Source: Setophaga petechia (taxonomy: Eukaryota > Chordata > Aves > Passeriformes > Parulidae). Taken from it: a DNA stretch of 64,000 nucleotides. Location: NCBI GenBank assembly GCA_024362935.1, contig JANCRA010000065.1:620001-684000 (forward strand). The letters are read 5' to 3'. Position numbers and translations under genes: made by a program. Below are positions 44,041-53,154 of the stretch, piece by piece. How positions within the stretch are numbered: position 1 is the stretch's first letter; each line of letters starts with the position of its first letter. The notes under the pieces are model-generated. The model saw only the letters and a program-made list of their open reading frames with translations, made no database searches and had not been told where the DNA came from.

Positions 44041-44617
44041 ATTAAGTTCCATGCAGGTGCCTGGGGAGCAGGAGCTCAGCCCAAATATCCTGGGGGTCCC
44101 TGGGCTGGTGTTTTTGGGGGGAATCTTTGGATCTTGCAGGGCTCCAAAGCTGAGCCACGGATGCCCCTTGGGACAGAGTGGAGCATCATGGAAGCCAGGA
44201 GACCCTGATGGAGCCAGGAGACCCTGATGGAGCCAAGGCTGCAGTGGGACACAGAGGGACCTCATGGGAGCCAGGAGAGCGTTGTGAGGCTGTGGAACAA
44301 TGTGGCACCGAGGTTTCACTGGGGCTTGACAGAAGCTCCTGGAGACAAGGAAGCGCTGGGAGCCTCCGGAATCACCATCTGCAGGAGGATTTTCTGCTTC
44401 CCCCTGGGATGCTGGTGGACAATAAAGCCTGAGGCAGCCTCCCAAGTGTCCGGCTGTGTCACCAGTGGGGGCCACATCTGGGGGGACGCCCTGTCAGCCC
44501 TGGCCCTGCTGCTCCTCCTGGCCGGGCGTGGAGCTGCTGGGAGCCCGGGCTGGGGGGAATCCTCAGGGCTGTGCAAGGAAAGGTTCCCCACAAGCAGCAC
44601 TGGAGCAAGAGGTGCAG
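44041..44617 (+). other. spacer with a ZNF first-intron copy and a polyadenylation-like end
   Basis: 44050-44170 resembles the sequence after the ZNF first-exon donor (compare 34680-34800). The rest holds CATGGAGCC-type repeats and an AATAAAGCCTGAGG signal near 44421. No intact gene. Confidence 0.45.
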
Positions 44618-45229
44618 TGTGAAAAACGCCCATCACTTGTTTTTAAAATTTTTAAAGTTTAATAGTAATAAAATGGTTATAAAAATAGTAATGCAATTAC
44701 AGTAATAATAATTTGGACAATTTGAATTAGGACAATATGAGACAATAGAAACAAAGAGTTACAGACGTCTGGGTACCTTTTTCTGGGCATCACGAGCCTG
44801 AAAAAGAACACGCGTTAACAAAGGATTAACCTTTAAAAGCAATGGCCTGTTGCATATTCATACACTTCATCCATGATGCATGAATTCCATTCAAACACAG
44901 GATTCTGTCTGGTCAGTGTCAACTTCTTCTTCTGAATCCTAACAGCGCCTTCGAGGCGGGAAGAAGTTCATTTCTTCTGATAAGAGAGCAATAAATTCTT
45001 TTTCTCTGAAAGATTTAGGTGTCCTGTGGCTGCTATCTCGCTGCAAGTCCTTTCTTTAAAAAAAGAATCCTACATAGCATAGTTTCTATTTTAACATTTT
45101 CATAACCTAAATCTATATTTAACACACTACTAAAGAGAATTTATACAGCATTACTTTCTAACACAACACATATAATATTCATTTTAATATCTGCGAAAAG
45201 CCAATCATAAAATACATGCATTTTTCACA
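44618..45229 (-). mobile_element. solo LTR of the ERV-M family with target duplication
   Basis: 612 bp with TGTGAAAAA...TTTTTCACA ends, flanked on both sides by TGCAG (44613-44617 and 45230-45234). It is in the same orientation as the ERV-M 5' LTR. A clean solo LTR from recombination between two LTRs. Confidence 0.92.
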
Positions 45230-45234
45230 TGCAG

Positions 45235-45610
45235 GCAAAGCCAGCGAGACAGCAGAGAAAGTGAGAGAGCAGAGCAAGTGACACAACAAACACACCAAGA
45301 GCAAGAGAGCAAGTTTGAACAGAACTTGCAAAGGGCAAAATCAGCTCAAACCAGGTTAGACTGGAGAACAAGGAGCACCATGCATGGGCTGATGATCCAG
45401 GTAAAAAGTTCCAACGTGAGGAGGACAACAGAAGCCTTCATCAAAAGAGCACCAAAAGACTGACAAGCACCACAGGAGCAACTGACGCAGGCGCTGAAGC
45501 CACGCAGGGCTGTAAAAGCATGACACAGCTTTATGCAAATGTGATTATGCTAATGAAGTGTTGTAATTGTGACTTTTAAAATGGAACTGAAGGCTAAAGG
45601 AGATCGAGTG
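45235..45610. other. unrecognised spacer sequence
   Basis: GA-rich then mixed sequence with an octamer ATGCAAAT near 45533. No gene or known repeat recognised. Confidence 0.35.
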
Positions 45611-47345
45611 GGTGACACCATGGTATCCCATGGAACCAAGTGTGAATTGTTACAGGACCCAGGAGACCATGGTGACACCGTGGTGGAATCGCATGGAACC
45701 AAGTGTGAATTGTTACAGGACCCAGGAGACCATGGTGACACCGTGGTGGAATCTCATGGAACCAAGTGCCCAGTGTTTCACGGCTCAGCCTCATGGAGCC
45801 CTGGAGACCATTGTGTCCCAATGGGAACACAGGGAACAAAGGCTCCTTAGTGACACAGCAGGACCTCATGGAATGCACGAGATCATCCTGATGAATGGAA
45901 ACTCATGGATTCAAGGGTCCACTCTTTAGCTGTGTGGCCCCATGGAATGCTGGAGACCATTGTGGCACCATGGAAACGAATGGCACAAAGGCTCCACTGT
46001 GACCCAGCAGGGCCTCATGGAACCAAGGACACCCCGTGATGCAATGGAATCTCATGGAACCAAGGTCCAGTTGTGACAAAGCTGGGCCTCATGGAACCAA
46101 GGACAGTGCCATGATGCAATGGAATCTCTAGGATCCAGGGATCAATTGTCAACACATCAGGTTCTCATGAAACCAAGCAGAACATTGTGACACAGTGGAA
46201 TCTCATGGGAGCAAGGCTCTGCTTTGATCAAGTGGGGCCTCGTGGGACACAGGTGCCACTGGGACATTGTCAGGCCTGGTAGGAACAAGACACCACTGTG
46301 TCAGACCAAGGCCTCATGGGACCTGGGAGAGCACTGTGACACAATGGAACCTGATGGAACCAAGGGCCCATTGTGACACGGCAGGGTCTCATGGAACCCC
46401 TGTGCCTCTGGGACATTGCCAAGGCTCGTGCAAGCAAGGTTCCACTGTGACAAAGGCCTCATGGCAGCCAGGAGACCACTGTGGGACAATGGAATCTCAT
46501 GGAACCAAGGCCCCATTGTGACAAAGCACGGCCTCATGGAAGCCCAGGGCCACTGGGACATCTCCAGCCTTGGAGGAAGCAAGTGTCCATTGTGCCACAG
46601 CACAGCCTCAAATCACAGGAGAGCAGAGGGATGCCATGGAATCTTGGGCCACCAAGTGTCCATTCTAAACACAGCGAGGACTCATGGAACCCAGGAGACC
46701 ATTGTGATGCTGCCCTTTGTCACAATGGGGCCGTGCTTCTGTGAGAATCCAGGGGCCCACAATGTTCTCCTGGGTTCCAGGAGGCCCCGCTGTGTCACAA
46801 TGGCCCCTTGCTCCCACGAGCCACAGCACGGTCCCCGTTGCCCCTGGGTTCTGTGAGGCCGTGCTGCGTTCACAACTGACACTTGCTTCCATGAGATTCC
46901 ATTGCGTCACAGTGGCCCCCATGTTTCCATGAGGTTCTGCTGTGTCACAGGGGACACTGGGTTCCACAAGAGCTGGCAATGTCCCAGAGGCACCTGTGTC
47001 CTGTGGGCCCCACTTTGCCAAAGCAGAGCCTTGGCTCCGTGAGATTCCAGGCTGTCCCAATGCTCTGCTGAGTTCCATGAGGCTGTGCTGTGTCACAATG
47101 GACACTGAGTTCCACCTGCCCTGGCAATATCCAAGTGGCCCCTGGCTTCCACGAGGCCCCGTTGTGTTTGCAGGGGACACTTGGTTCCCCAAGATGTCAT
47201 TGTCACGCCGCTCTCCTGGGCGCCCTGAGGCCTTGCTGGGCAATAAGGGAGCCTTGTTCCCACCAGACCTGGCAGTGTCCCAGTGGCACCTGTGTCCCAT
47301 GAGGCCCCACTTGGTCACAGCAGAGCCTCGGCTTAACAACTGACC
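45610..47345. repeat. CATTGTGACACAG/CCATGAGG satellite, right arm
   Basis: Mirror image of 40870-42590. Translated stretches of the two arms differ at only a few positions per 100 residues (compare 41625-41927 with 46603-46301). Confidence 0.85.
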
Positions 47346-47409
47346 CTTGTTTCCTTGCGATTCATATTGTGAAAAGCACATTCACTCTCCTGTGAAAATG
47401 TAAAAAGTT

Positions 47410-47761
47410 GAATAAAGGACAATGGGAGACCAGGACCATGGAGCAAAGGTTATCATGGCCGGGTGCATCTTGGCACTCAGCCAGGAGCACCCTGTTACCT
47501 TCGGGGATCCCCCTGAAATACCTTTCCCTTACATCAGCCTGTTGCATATTCATAGACCCTCATGCATATCCATAAACTACTTTACATATCCCTGGAATGA
47601 TTTCACATGGCCCCTCCTTGGGTCTGCCTTTTCAGAGCATGTGTGTTTCTTGGCTGTGGTTTTGGCTCCTTCTCTTTATCACCTCCAGTTTTTGGGCCTT
47701 GGTCCACTCTGCCTTCAGACGGGGAGTGCTGATAGTTGGCAGATCTGTCCAGGTGTCCTCA
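47410..47761 (+). repeat. dispersed repeat, copy 3, left piece
   Basis: The copy is cut at 47761 by ERV-W and continues at 55412-55500 on the other side. Confidence 0.9.
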
Positions 47762-48144
47762 TGTTGAAGAAGGGAGACGTGACACCAGATGGTTCATCAA
47801 CGTAGCTCAATTTATTGATCTCCATTGACAGGTTAAATACACTTCTTAATTAGTCTCATACATATTGCAAAATCTGAGCTCCTTATTGGTCAGAAGGCAT
47901 TTGCGTCAATACCTGCAACATAGTTATATTTCTACAACATAGTTATATTTCTATATTCCTGTTGCTCGCTAGCTATGATTCCTACAGCACGTATGCTAGG
48001 CTCAGGCCAAGTTGTTTTGCTGACAAAATCTATTCTGCATCCTAGAGCTGCCTTTGCCCTTTGCTCTAGTTACTGCTCATATTGACCATCTTATAGCCAT
48101 CATGGCCTTTCTCATCTAGCCAGTCAGCAACTAGGCTCTCAATA
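47762..48144 (-). mobile_element. ERV-W 3' LTR
   Basis: 383 bp. Minus-strand ends are TATTGAGAG...CTTCAACA, so the 5' terminus is TA instead of TG. An AATAAA lies at 47816-47811. The first ~78 bp encode the env C-terminus. Confidence 0.92.
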
Positions 48145-49008
48145 CTTCCCCCGTTTTTCTTTTGAACAAGCAAAGCAGAATGCCACATCTTATTGATCAT
48201 GTTCTCAACCATTCGCTGTATGCATGATACCATAAGTGGTAAAAGGAGTATGAAGGACAAAAGCACAATCAAAATGCCAATAGCGTACATAATAATCGTG
48301 CGAAGCCAACCACTAATGCCAAAACCCTGTAGCCAGGCGTCAAGAGGATTCACTTGCACTCTGAGCTTGCTCATGTTGTCCCTAAGTTGTGCTAACTTCT
48401 TATGTATTGATTCTGAATGGTCTGATAAATTCATACAACACATTCCTTCAAAATCCTCACAGCCATGTCCCTGTGCCAGTAACAAAAAATCTATTGCAGC
48501 TCTATTTTGCAGCAAGGCATGTCTAACATTGTTCACATCTGTCAAAAGGTCACTCAGAACATTTGATGTAATATTGATTTGTTTCCCTGTCCAACAAGCA
48601 AGCTTTTTTAGCTGTGTCAAGGCTTTTGCAGCAGATACTCCTGGTGTGAAAAGTGATGCCAAAATAACAGAAGGTCGTCCCCAAAGCTCAACATTATCAT
48701 CACAGTCTGGACTCAGCTGATATGTGCTGCGTTTTTGGCGTTGACCCTTATGAGTAAAACTAAGCACCTGACGCATAGTGGGAGAGAATAATGTCAATTT
48801 GCCATAGTAACAAGGTGCTCCCATAGATTTACTAGGGATCCCGTGCCAGGCTCTATCTCCACAAATGAGAAATATCCCAGGTGGTAAAGCTTTTGGTGAA
48901 CTCACCTTGGGAGGAGGGACAGGCCATAAAAATCCATTGCAGTATCCTGTCACATTATCATTTCTTTTTCCCTTTTTTCTTTTTGTTCCTCTTTGACGAT
49001 GTGTTTGT
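48066..49008 (-). CDS. env: ERV-W env, short: end of surface subunit plus transmembrane subunit
   Basis: The frame is open from a TAA near 49010 to 48066; there is no ATG near its beginning. Only the last ~100 residues of a surface subunit are present (PPGIFLICGDRAWHG, CYYGKLTLF), then a furin-type RQKR site. The TM subunit has a hydrophobic N-terminal part (VILASLFTPGVSAAKAL), a heptad region, a CX6CC motif (CEDFEGMCC) and a membrane anchor (IIMYAIGILIVLLSFILLLPLMV). The tail is read from the LTR. A normal surface subunit would need ~200 more residues, and the space is occupied by the cysteine-rich frame. The gamma-type TM on an alpha/beta-like pol is known in type D viruses. Probably spliced; function doubtful. 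Confidence 0.8.
48145..48160 (-). other. ERV-W polypurine tract
   Basis: Minus-strand AAAAACGGGGGAAG directly precedes the LTR. Confidence 0.8.
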
Positions 49009-49626
49009 TATTGTCAGACCCTGAACCCGTTTAATAATATTATCCAGTACCTGATCAGGATCACTAGTTCTCCCTAATGGTCCAATTATCTTTGGAACAG
49101 AATTTCTCTTTCGACTATGCACAGGAGGATACCACGGAATCTGATTACAACAGCGAGTTGCCAAAATACGGGATCTAGTGATAATTTGGCACTGTTTCGC
49201 CCAACACCTAATTCTCCACTGACACCAGGCTAATACCACTTGTTCCCTAGCTTCAAATAAAAGGCGTGCTTGCTCATAACTTTGACCTGTATACTGTTCA
49301 AGAGCTAAAGCATCATCATTTCTTCTAATATTATTTTCTACACAGCTAGTACACCACAATTCGTTAGTAATTCTTTGTTGTTGCCAATAAGTTCTTTCAC
49401 AACCCCCACAATATAATGCAATAAATGCTTCACAGTCTTTGTTCCCACAATTACAGCAAGGTTGATCAAACAACGGCTCTTGAGGTCCTTGATAGCTGTA
49501 TTCCTCAACCCACCATAACCAGGATGACGGAGGGTTTCTCAATGCTGCTGCTGCTATCCTGTTATAACCAGCTAATTGTTGCAATCTCGATGGCAAAATC
49601 AGATTCAGCTTCTACTCGACTCTCTG
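48958..49626 (-). CDS. ERV-W cysteine-rich accessory-like frame between pol and env
   Basis: The frame is open from just after a TAG near 49626 to 48958 (about 220 codons) with no ATG near its start, and it overlaps the end of pol. Features: a Trp-rich beginning (SSWLWWVEEYSY); a cysteine cluster (CCNCGNKDC, then CGGC-X15-CTSC) resembling a zinc ribbon or treble clef; a middle helix rich in Trp/Arg/Cys (LAWCQWRIRCWAKQC); and a strongly basic end (KRNKKKKGKKK). No signal peptide or membrane segment, so it is not a normal surface subunit. The basic end overlaps the start of the env frame, which lies +1. ERV-M has a frame in the same position with matching Cys spacing. Not a family I recognise. 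Confidence 0.55.
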
Positions 49627-52228
49627 ACGCGTTGATTCGGTTAGCCACGGAGCAAACATCTATAGCTGGTCTCACCCACTTAGCTGGCACCCATATAGAA
49701 CCTGTTGGGGTAGAAATACAAACATAACCTCTTCCCCAATACAACACTTCAGCAGGTTCCTGCCATAATCCTGTTTTAGGGTCTCTATATCTCACCCACA
49801 TCTTTCGATTGTTCTCTGCTGGGCTAGAGTTCACTGCCTTAACATGCTTAACTGCAGGTGGATCGACTTCATCTCCAAATGTACACAAATGATTCATAAC
49901 ATATAGCACTTTTGCTAATCTTTCTTGAGGATCTGCAACATCACTATGCTTCAACAAATACTGTTTTAATGTCCTGTGTGCTCTTTCCACAATAGCTTGA
50001 CCTGTAGGTGAATGTGGAATACCAGTTTTATGATCAACTCCCCATGCTTTCAAAAAATGTTCTACCCTTTTTCCTACATATGCAGGACCATTGTCAGTTT
50101 TAATTTCTTCTGGGACACCCATAACTGCAAAGCTGTTAGTCAAATGCCGAATAACATGAACAGCTTTTTCTCCTGCTTGTGCTGTTGCCCACACATATTT
50201 GCTAAATGTATCTACTGTCACATGCACGTACTTGAGCCTGCCAAACTCTGGAACATGTGTTACATCCATTTGCCAGATTTTATTCTGCTCTAATCCTCTA
50301 GGATTCACTCCACATCCTAAACCCAAACCTCCATTATGATGACTACATACAGGACAGGTCTTAACAATTGCTCTGGCCTCATTGATGGTGATTTTAAACT
50401 TTCTGCGTAAACCTTTAGCATTTTGATGGAACTGTGAGTGTGCAGCACGAGCCAATTGAAAATTGTCTGTCTCATTTGTATGCATGACTAATTTGTCTGC
50501 TCTATCATTACCTTCCCCAAGACCAACATCCCATTTATGGCTTCTAATGTGTAGTATGCAATAAGGGCAGTGTCGACTGTCTATAGCCCGTTTAAGTTGC
50601 AAAAACAATAAGTACAACCTTTTATTTTGCACTTCCTTCACAGCAGCCCCTTCTATCCTCTGTACTACTCCTGCAACATAAAATGAATCAGTAACCACAT
50701 TTATAGACTGAGAAAAATGGCTTAATGCCCAAACAACTGCTAACAATTCTAGAGTTTGTAAACTATCCTTCGGGTCTGCTTCTAAAAGTTTATGTTTCCA
50801 ACCACTGTCCTCTTTCCAAGTGATTGCAGCTCGGCGTGATTTCTTTCCAGCATCAGTGAACACTGTAATAGCATCCTTTATTGGTGTTGCAGAACGTAAT
50901 GGTCGTGTAATCCAATCCCAATCAGATAGCCACTGTAATTGTTTTGGTTCCAGAGGACCTGTGTAAATTTGTGCACCTGTTCCCAGTAGTGCACTTTGCA
51001 ATTCTTGGCAATTTACAAGATACCATTCCAAATCATTCTTTTTTATTGGTAGGTATATGGCCTCAGGTTCCTCTCCTGTTACTTCTATAATCCTTGTACG
51101 TCCTTTACGTATTACTGCAGCAAGCTGTTCCGGCTTTGAAAAAATAGTCTGATGATGCTGTAACGGCGGAGACATCCATTCCAACACCCTGTGCTCCCCC
51201 GTTTTTCTTTCAACCTGTGTTAAAGCTCCCAACAAATGTGCTGGCGTGGCCCATATAGTCAGCACTACAGGGTGGTCGAGGATACGGCGTGAAACAAAAT
51301 TATTAGTCACACAGTGAAGAATCTGTTGTAATACTCGATGTTGTTCAGGTGTCATAGTAACACGTGATGCTGGGTCCGTGCCCTTTAATAATGGGCGAAG
51401 TTGATCCAACAGAAAATTTGGAATACCAACTATGGGTTTTAACCACTGCAAATCACCTAAAAGTTTCTGAGCATCATGCAGTGTTTGCAGTTTAGTTTGT
51501 AACTCCAACTTCTGAGGTCTAATCACCTGCTCTGTTATAGTCCATCCCAAATATTTCCAAGGTGATGTTTGCTGAATTTTTTCAGGAGCTATAGTTAAAG
51601 ATGCTGTTTTCAATGTTGATTTTATTTCCTCCAATTGATCAGTAGTGAATGGATCTTTCTGAGCAAACAAAATATCATCCATGTAATGATAAATAACAGT
51701 CTCTGGCCATTTCCCTCTCAATGGCTGTATAGCAGCATCCACATACAATTGACACAAAGTAGGGGAATTCCGCATTCCTTGCGGAAGAGTAACCCATTCA
51801 AATCTTTTATCTGGTTCCCCTCTGTTAATTGCTGGCAATGTAAAAGCAAATCTTTTTGTATCGTTGGGATGCAAAGCAATAGTGAAAAAACAGTCCTTTA
51901 AATCAACAATTAGTAATGGCCAGTTCTCAGGTAACATAGAGGGATTAGGTAGTCCAGGCTGTAATGCACCCATAGGCTCCATCTGATTATTCACTGCACG
52001 AAGATCATGCAATAAACGATATTTGCCAGACTTCTTTTTTATAACAAAAATTGGAGTATTCCATGGGCTAGTTGACAGCTTTAAATGTCCCTGTTCAAAT
52101 TGTTCCTTAACTAATTGATGAGCTTGAATCAGACTTTCCCTTTTTAATGGCCATTGCTTAACCATTACAGGAGAATTTGATGTCCAGGTAATGGGAATAG
52201 GGAAAGTCCAAGCAATGGCAATTACCCC
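49562..52228 (-). CDS. pol: ERV-W pol: reverse transcriptase, RNase H, integrase
   Basis: Makes proviral DNA and integrates it. The frame opens next to the end of pro; the first ATG is at 52165, but the product would arise by -1 frameshifting from pro. RT: SPWNTPIFVIKKKSG, LPQGMRNSPT and the YMDD catalytic box (51685-51674). RNase H keeps four acidic residues (FTDAG, LELLAV, VTDSFY, GNDRAD). Integrase has an HX3H and CX2C zinc site, then Asp, Asp and Glu (QMDVTH, KTDNGPAY, AIVERAH) and a C-terminal domain (WGRGYVCISTPTG). The frame is open for ~867 codons from the ATG, the length expected for this class. All catalytic residues are visible. Confidence 0.92.
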   Translation of the reverse strand, partial: GVIAIAWTFPIPITWTSNSPVMVKQWPLKRESLIQAHQLVKEQFEQGHLKLSTSPWNTPIFVIKKKSGKYRLLHDLRAVNNQMEPMGALQPGLPNPSMLPENWPLLIVDLKDCFFTIALHPNDTKRFAFTLPAINRGEPDKRFEWVTLPQGMRNSPTLCQLYVDAAIQPLRGKWPETVIYHYMDDILFAQKDPFTTDQLEEIKSTLKTASLTIAPEKIQQTSPWKYLGWTITEQVIRPQKLELQTKLQTLHDAQKLLGDLQWLKPIVGIPNFLLDQLRPLLKGTDPASRVTMTPEQHRVLQQILHCVTNNFVSRRILDHPVVLTIWATPAHLLGALTQVERKTGEHRVLEWMSPPLQHHQTIFSKPEQLAAVIRKGRTRIIEVTGEEPEAIYLPIKKNDLEWYLVNCQELQSALLGTGAQIYTGPLEPKQLQWLSDWDWITRPLRSATPIKDAITVFTDAGKKSRRAAITWKEDSGWKHKLLEADPKDSLQTLELLAVVWALSHFSQSINVVTDSFYVAGVVQRIEGAAVKEVQNKRLYLLFLQLKRAIDSRHCPYCILHIRSHKWDVGLGEGNDRADKLVMHTNETDNFQLARAAHSQFHQNAKGLRRKFKITINEARAIVKTCPVCSHHNGGLGLGCGVNPRGLEQNKIWQMDVTHVPEFGRLKYVHVTVDTFSKYVWATAQAGEKAVHVIRHLTNSFAVMGVPEEIKTDNGPAYVGKRVEHFLKAWGVDHKTGIPHSPTGQAIVERAHRTLKQYLLKHSDVADPQERLAKVLYVMNHLCTFGDEVDPPAVKHVKAVNSSPAENNRKMWVRYRDPKTGLWQEPAEVLYWGRGYVCISTPTGSIWVPAKWVRPAIDVCSVANRINASESRVEAESDFAIEIATISWL

Positions 52229-53154
52229 AAAGGGTGCTCATTGGATAACACCACACCCAGTTGAGCAAGAATATCACGGCCAATGAGACATTGTACAGTA
52301 GGAGGCAAGGTAACAATAGACAAAACAACATTGATCCTCTGGCCATCTAATTCCACCTGAAGCAATGGTGTCTTTTGTGCCAGAGAAAATCCTCCTACAC
52401 CAGTTACAGTGTTCATTGATGCCTGACGGGGCCAAGCAGGTGGCCAATATTCAGGAGAAACAATACTGGTGTCAGCTCCAGTATCCAGTAAGCCCCAAAG
52501 TACAATTGTTTGGCTTAGGTAAGTGATGCTTACTTTCTTCTTAGGCCTACTATGTAAGTCCATGGTAAGCATAGCCATCCCTGAAGAACCAAAACCTTGA
52601 TTTCCCCGTGGTTGTTTTTGGAGTGGTTGTAATCCATTTGTGAGTTGCTGTAATGGCAGCAACTGAGCTGTTTTTTGTCCTTTTAAAACAGTGAGAGGTG
52701 GAAACAAAGTATAAGCCATGATTTGTATTTCCCCAGTGTAATCAGCATCTATAACTCCAGGTAAAACAAAAAGTCCCATAATAGAAACAGATGAGCGACC
52801 CAAAAGCAATGCACCATATGTTTGTCCATTAATAACTATTGGTCCATAAACTCCAGTAGGTATTTTGACGGGATGAGTTGTCATGATTGTAGTTTTCACT
52901 GAGGATTCCAAGTCGAGGCCCAAGCTCCCTGTGGTGGCTGGTTGCAAGCTCCCTGCGGTGACGGGTTGCCGGCTTCCTGCGGTGGCTGATTGCAGACAGG
53001 AGGTGGCGCTGAGGTCACAGCGGTCCAGGTTCCCTGCTGAGGCTGTTGAGGCTGGTTGCAGGCAGGCGGTGGTGCCGAAGTAGCAAGGGCTACTTGTGTC
53101 TGAGCGCGGCCCCCATTCGCGCTCCTCCGAAAGTTTCCCGATCGCCGGCGACAA
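52222..53154 (-). CDS. pro: ERV-W pro: dUTPase-like domain plus aspartic protease
   Basis: The frame lies between gag and pol and in a different frame from both, so two -1 shifts are needed, as in betaretroviruses. Residues ~105-185 match a retroviral dUTPase (GALLLGRSS, then VLPGVIDADYTGEI). Residues ~225-310 are the protease: LLDTGADTS active site, a glycine-rich flap (VTGVGGF) and LIGRDILAQLG. It overlaps gag by about 260 nt (53154-52896). A heptamer TTTGGGG (52231-52225) in X-XXY-YYZ register sits directly before its TAA stop (52224-52222) and is a candidate pro-pol shift site; G in the second triplet is atypical. Confidence 0.88.
   Translation of the reverse strand: MSPAIGKLSEEREWGPRSDTSSPCYFGTTACLQPASTASAGNLDRCDLSATSCLQSATAGSRQPVTAGSLQPATTGSLGLDLESSVKTTIMTTHPVKIPTGVYGPIVINGQTYGALLLGRSSVSIMGLFVLPGVIDADYTGEIQIMAYTLFPPLTVLKGQKTAQLLPLQQLTNGLQPLQKQPRGNQGFGSSGMAMLTMDLHSRPKKKVSITYLSQTIVLWGLLDTGADTSIVSPEYWPPAWPRQASMNTVTGVGGFSLAQKTPLLQVELDGQRINVVLSIVTLPPTVQCLIGRDILAQLGVVLSNEHPLG

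Noticed and set aside
40870..47345. Protein-coding family suggested by similar frames in both satellite arms
   Set aside because: Frames in several phases and both strands are equally conserved, as expected for recently duplicated non-coding repeat.
52880..52920. Slippery site for the gag-pro shift at the gag stop
   Set aside because: No X-XXY-YYZ heptamer is seen next to the stop; the overlap is ~260 nt, so the site may lie elsewhere and I cannot place it.
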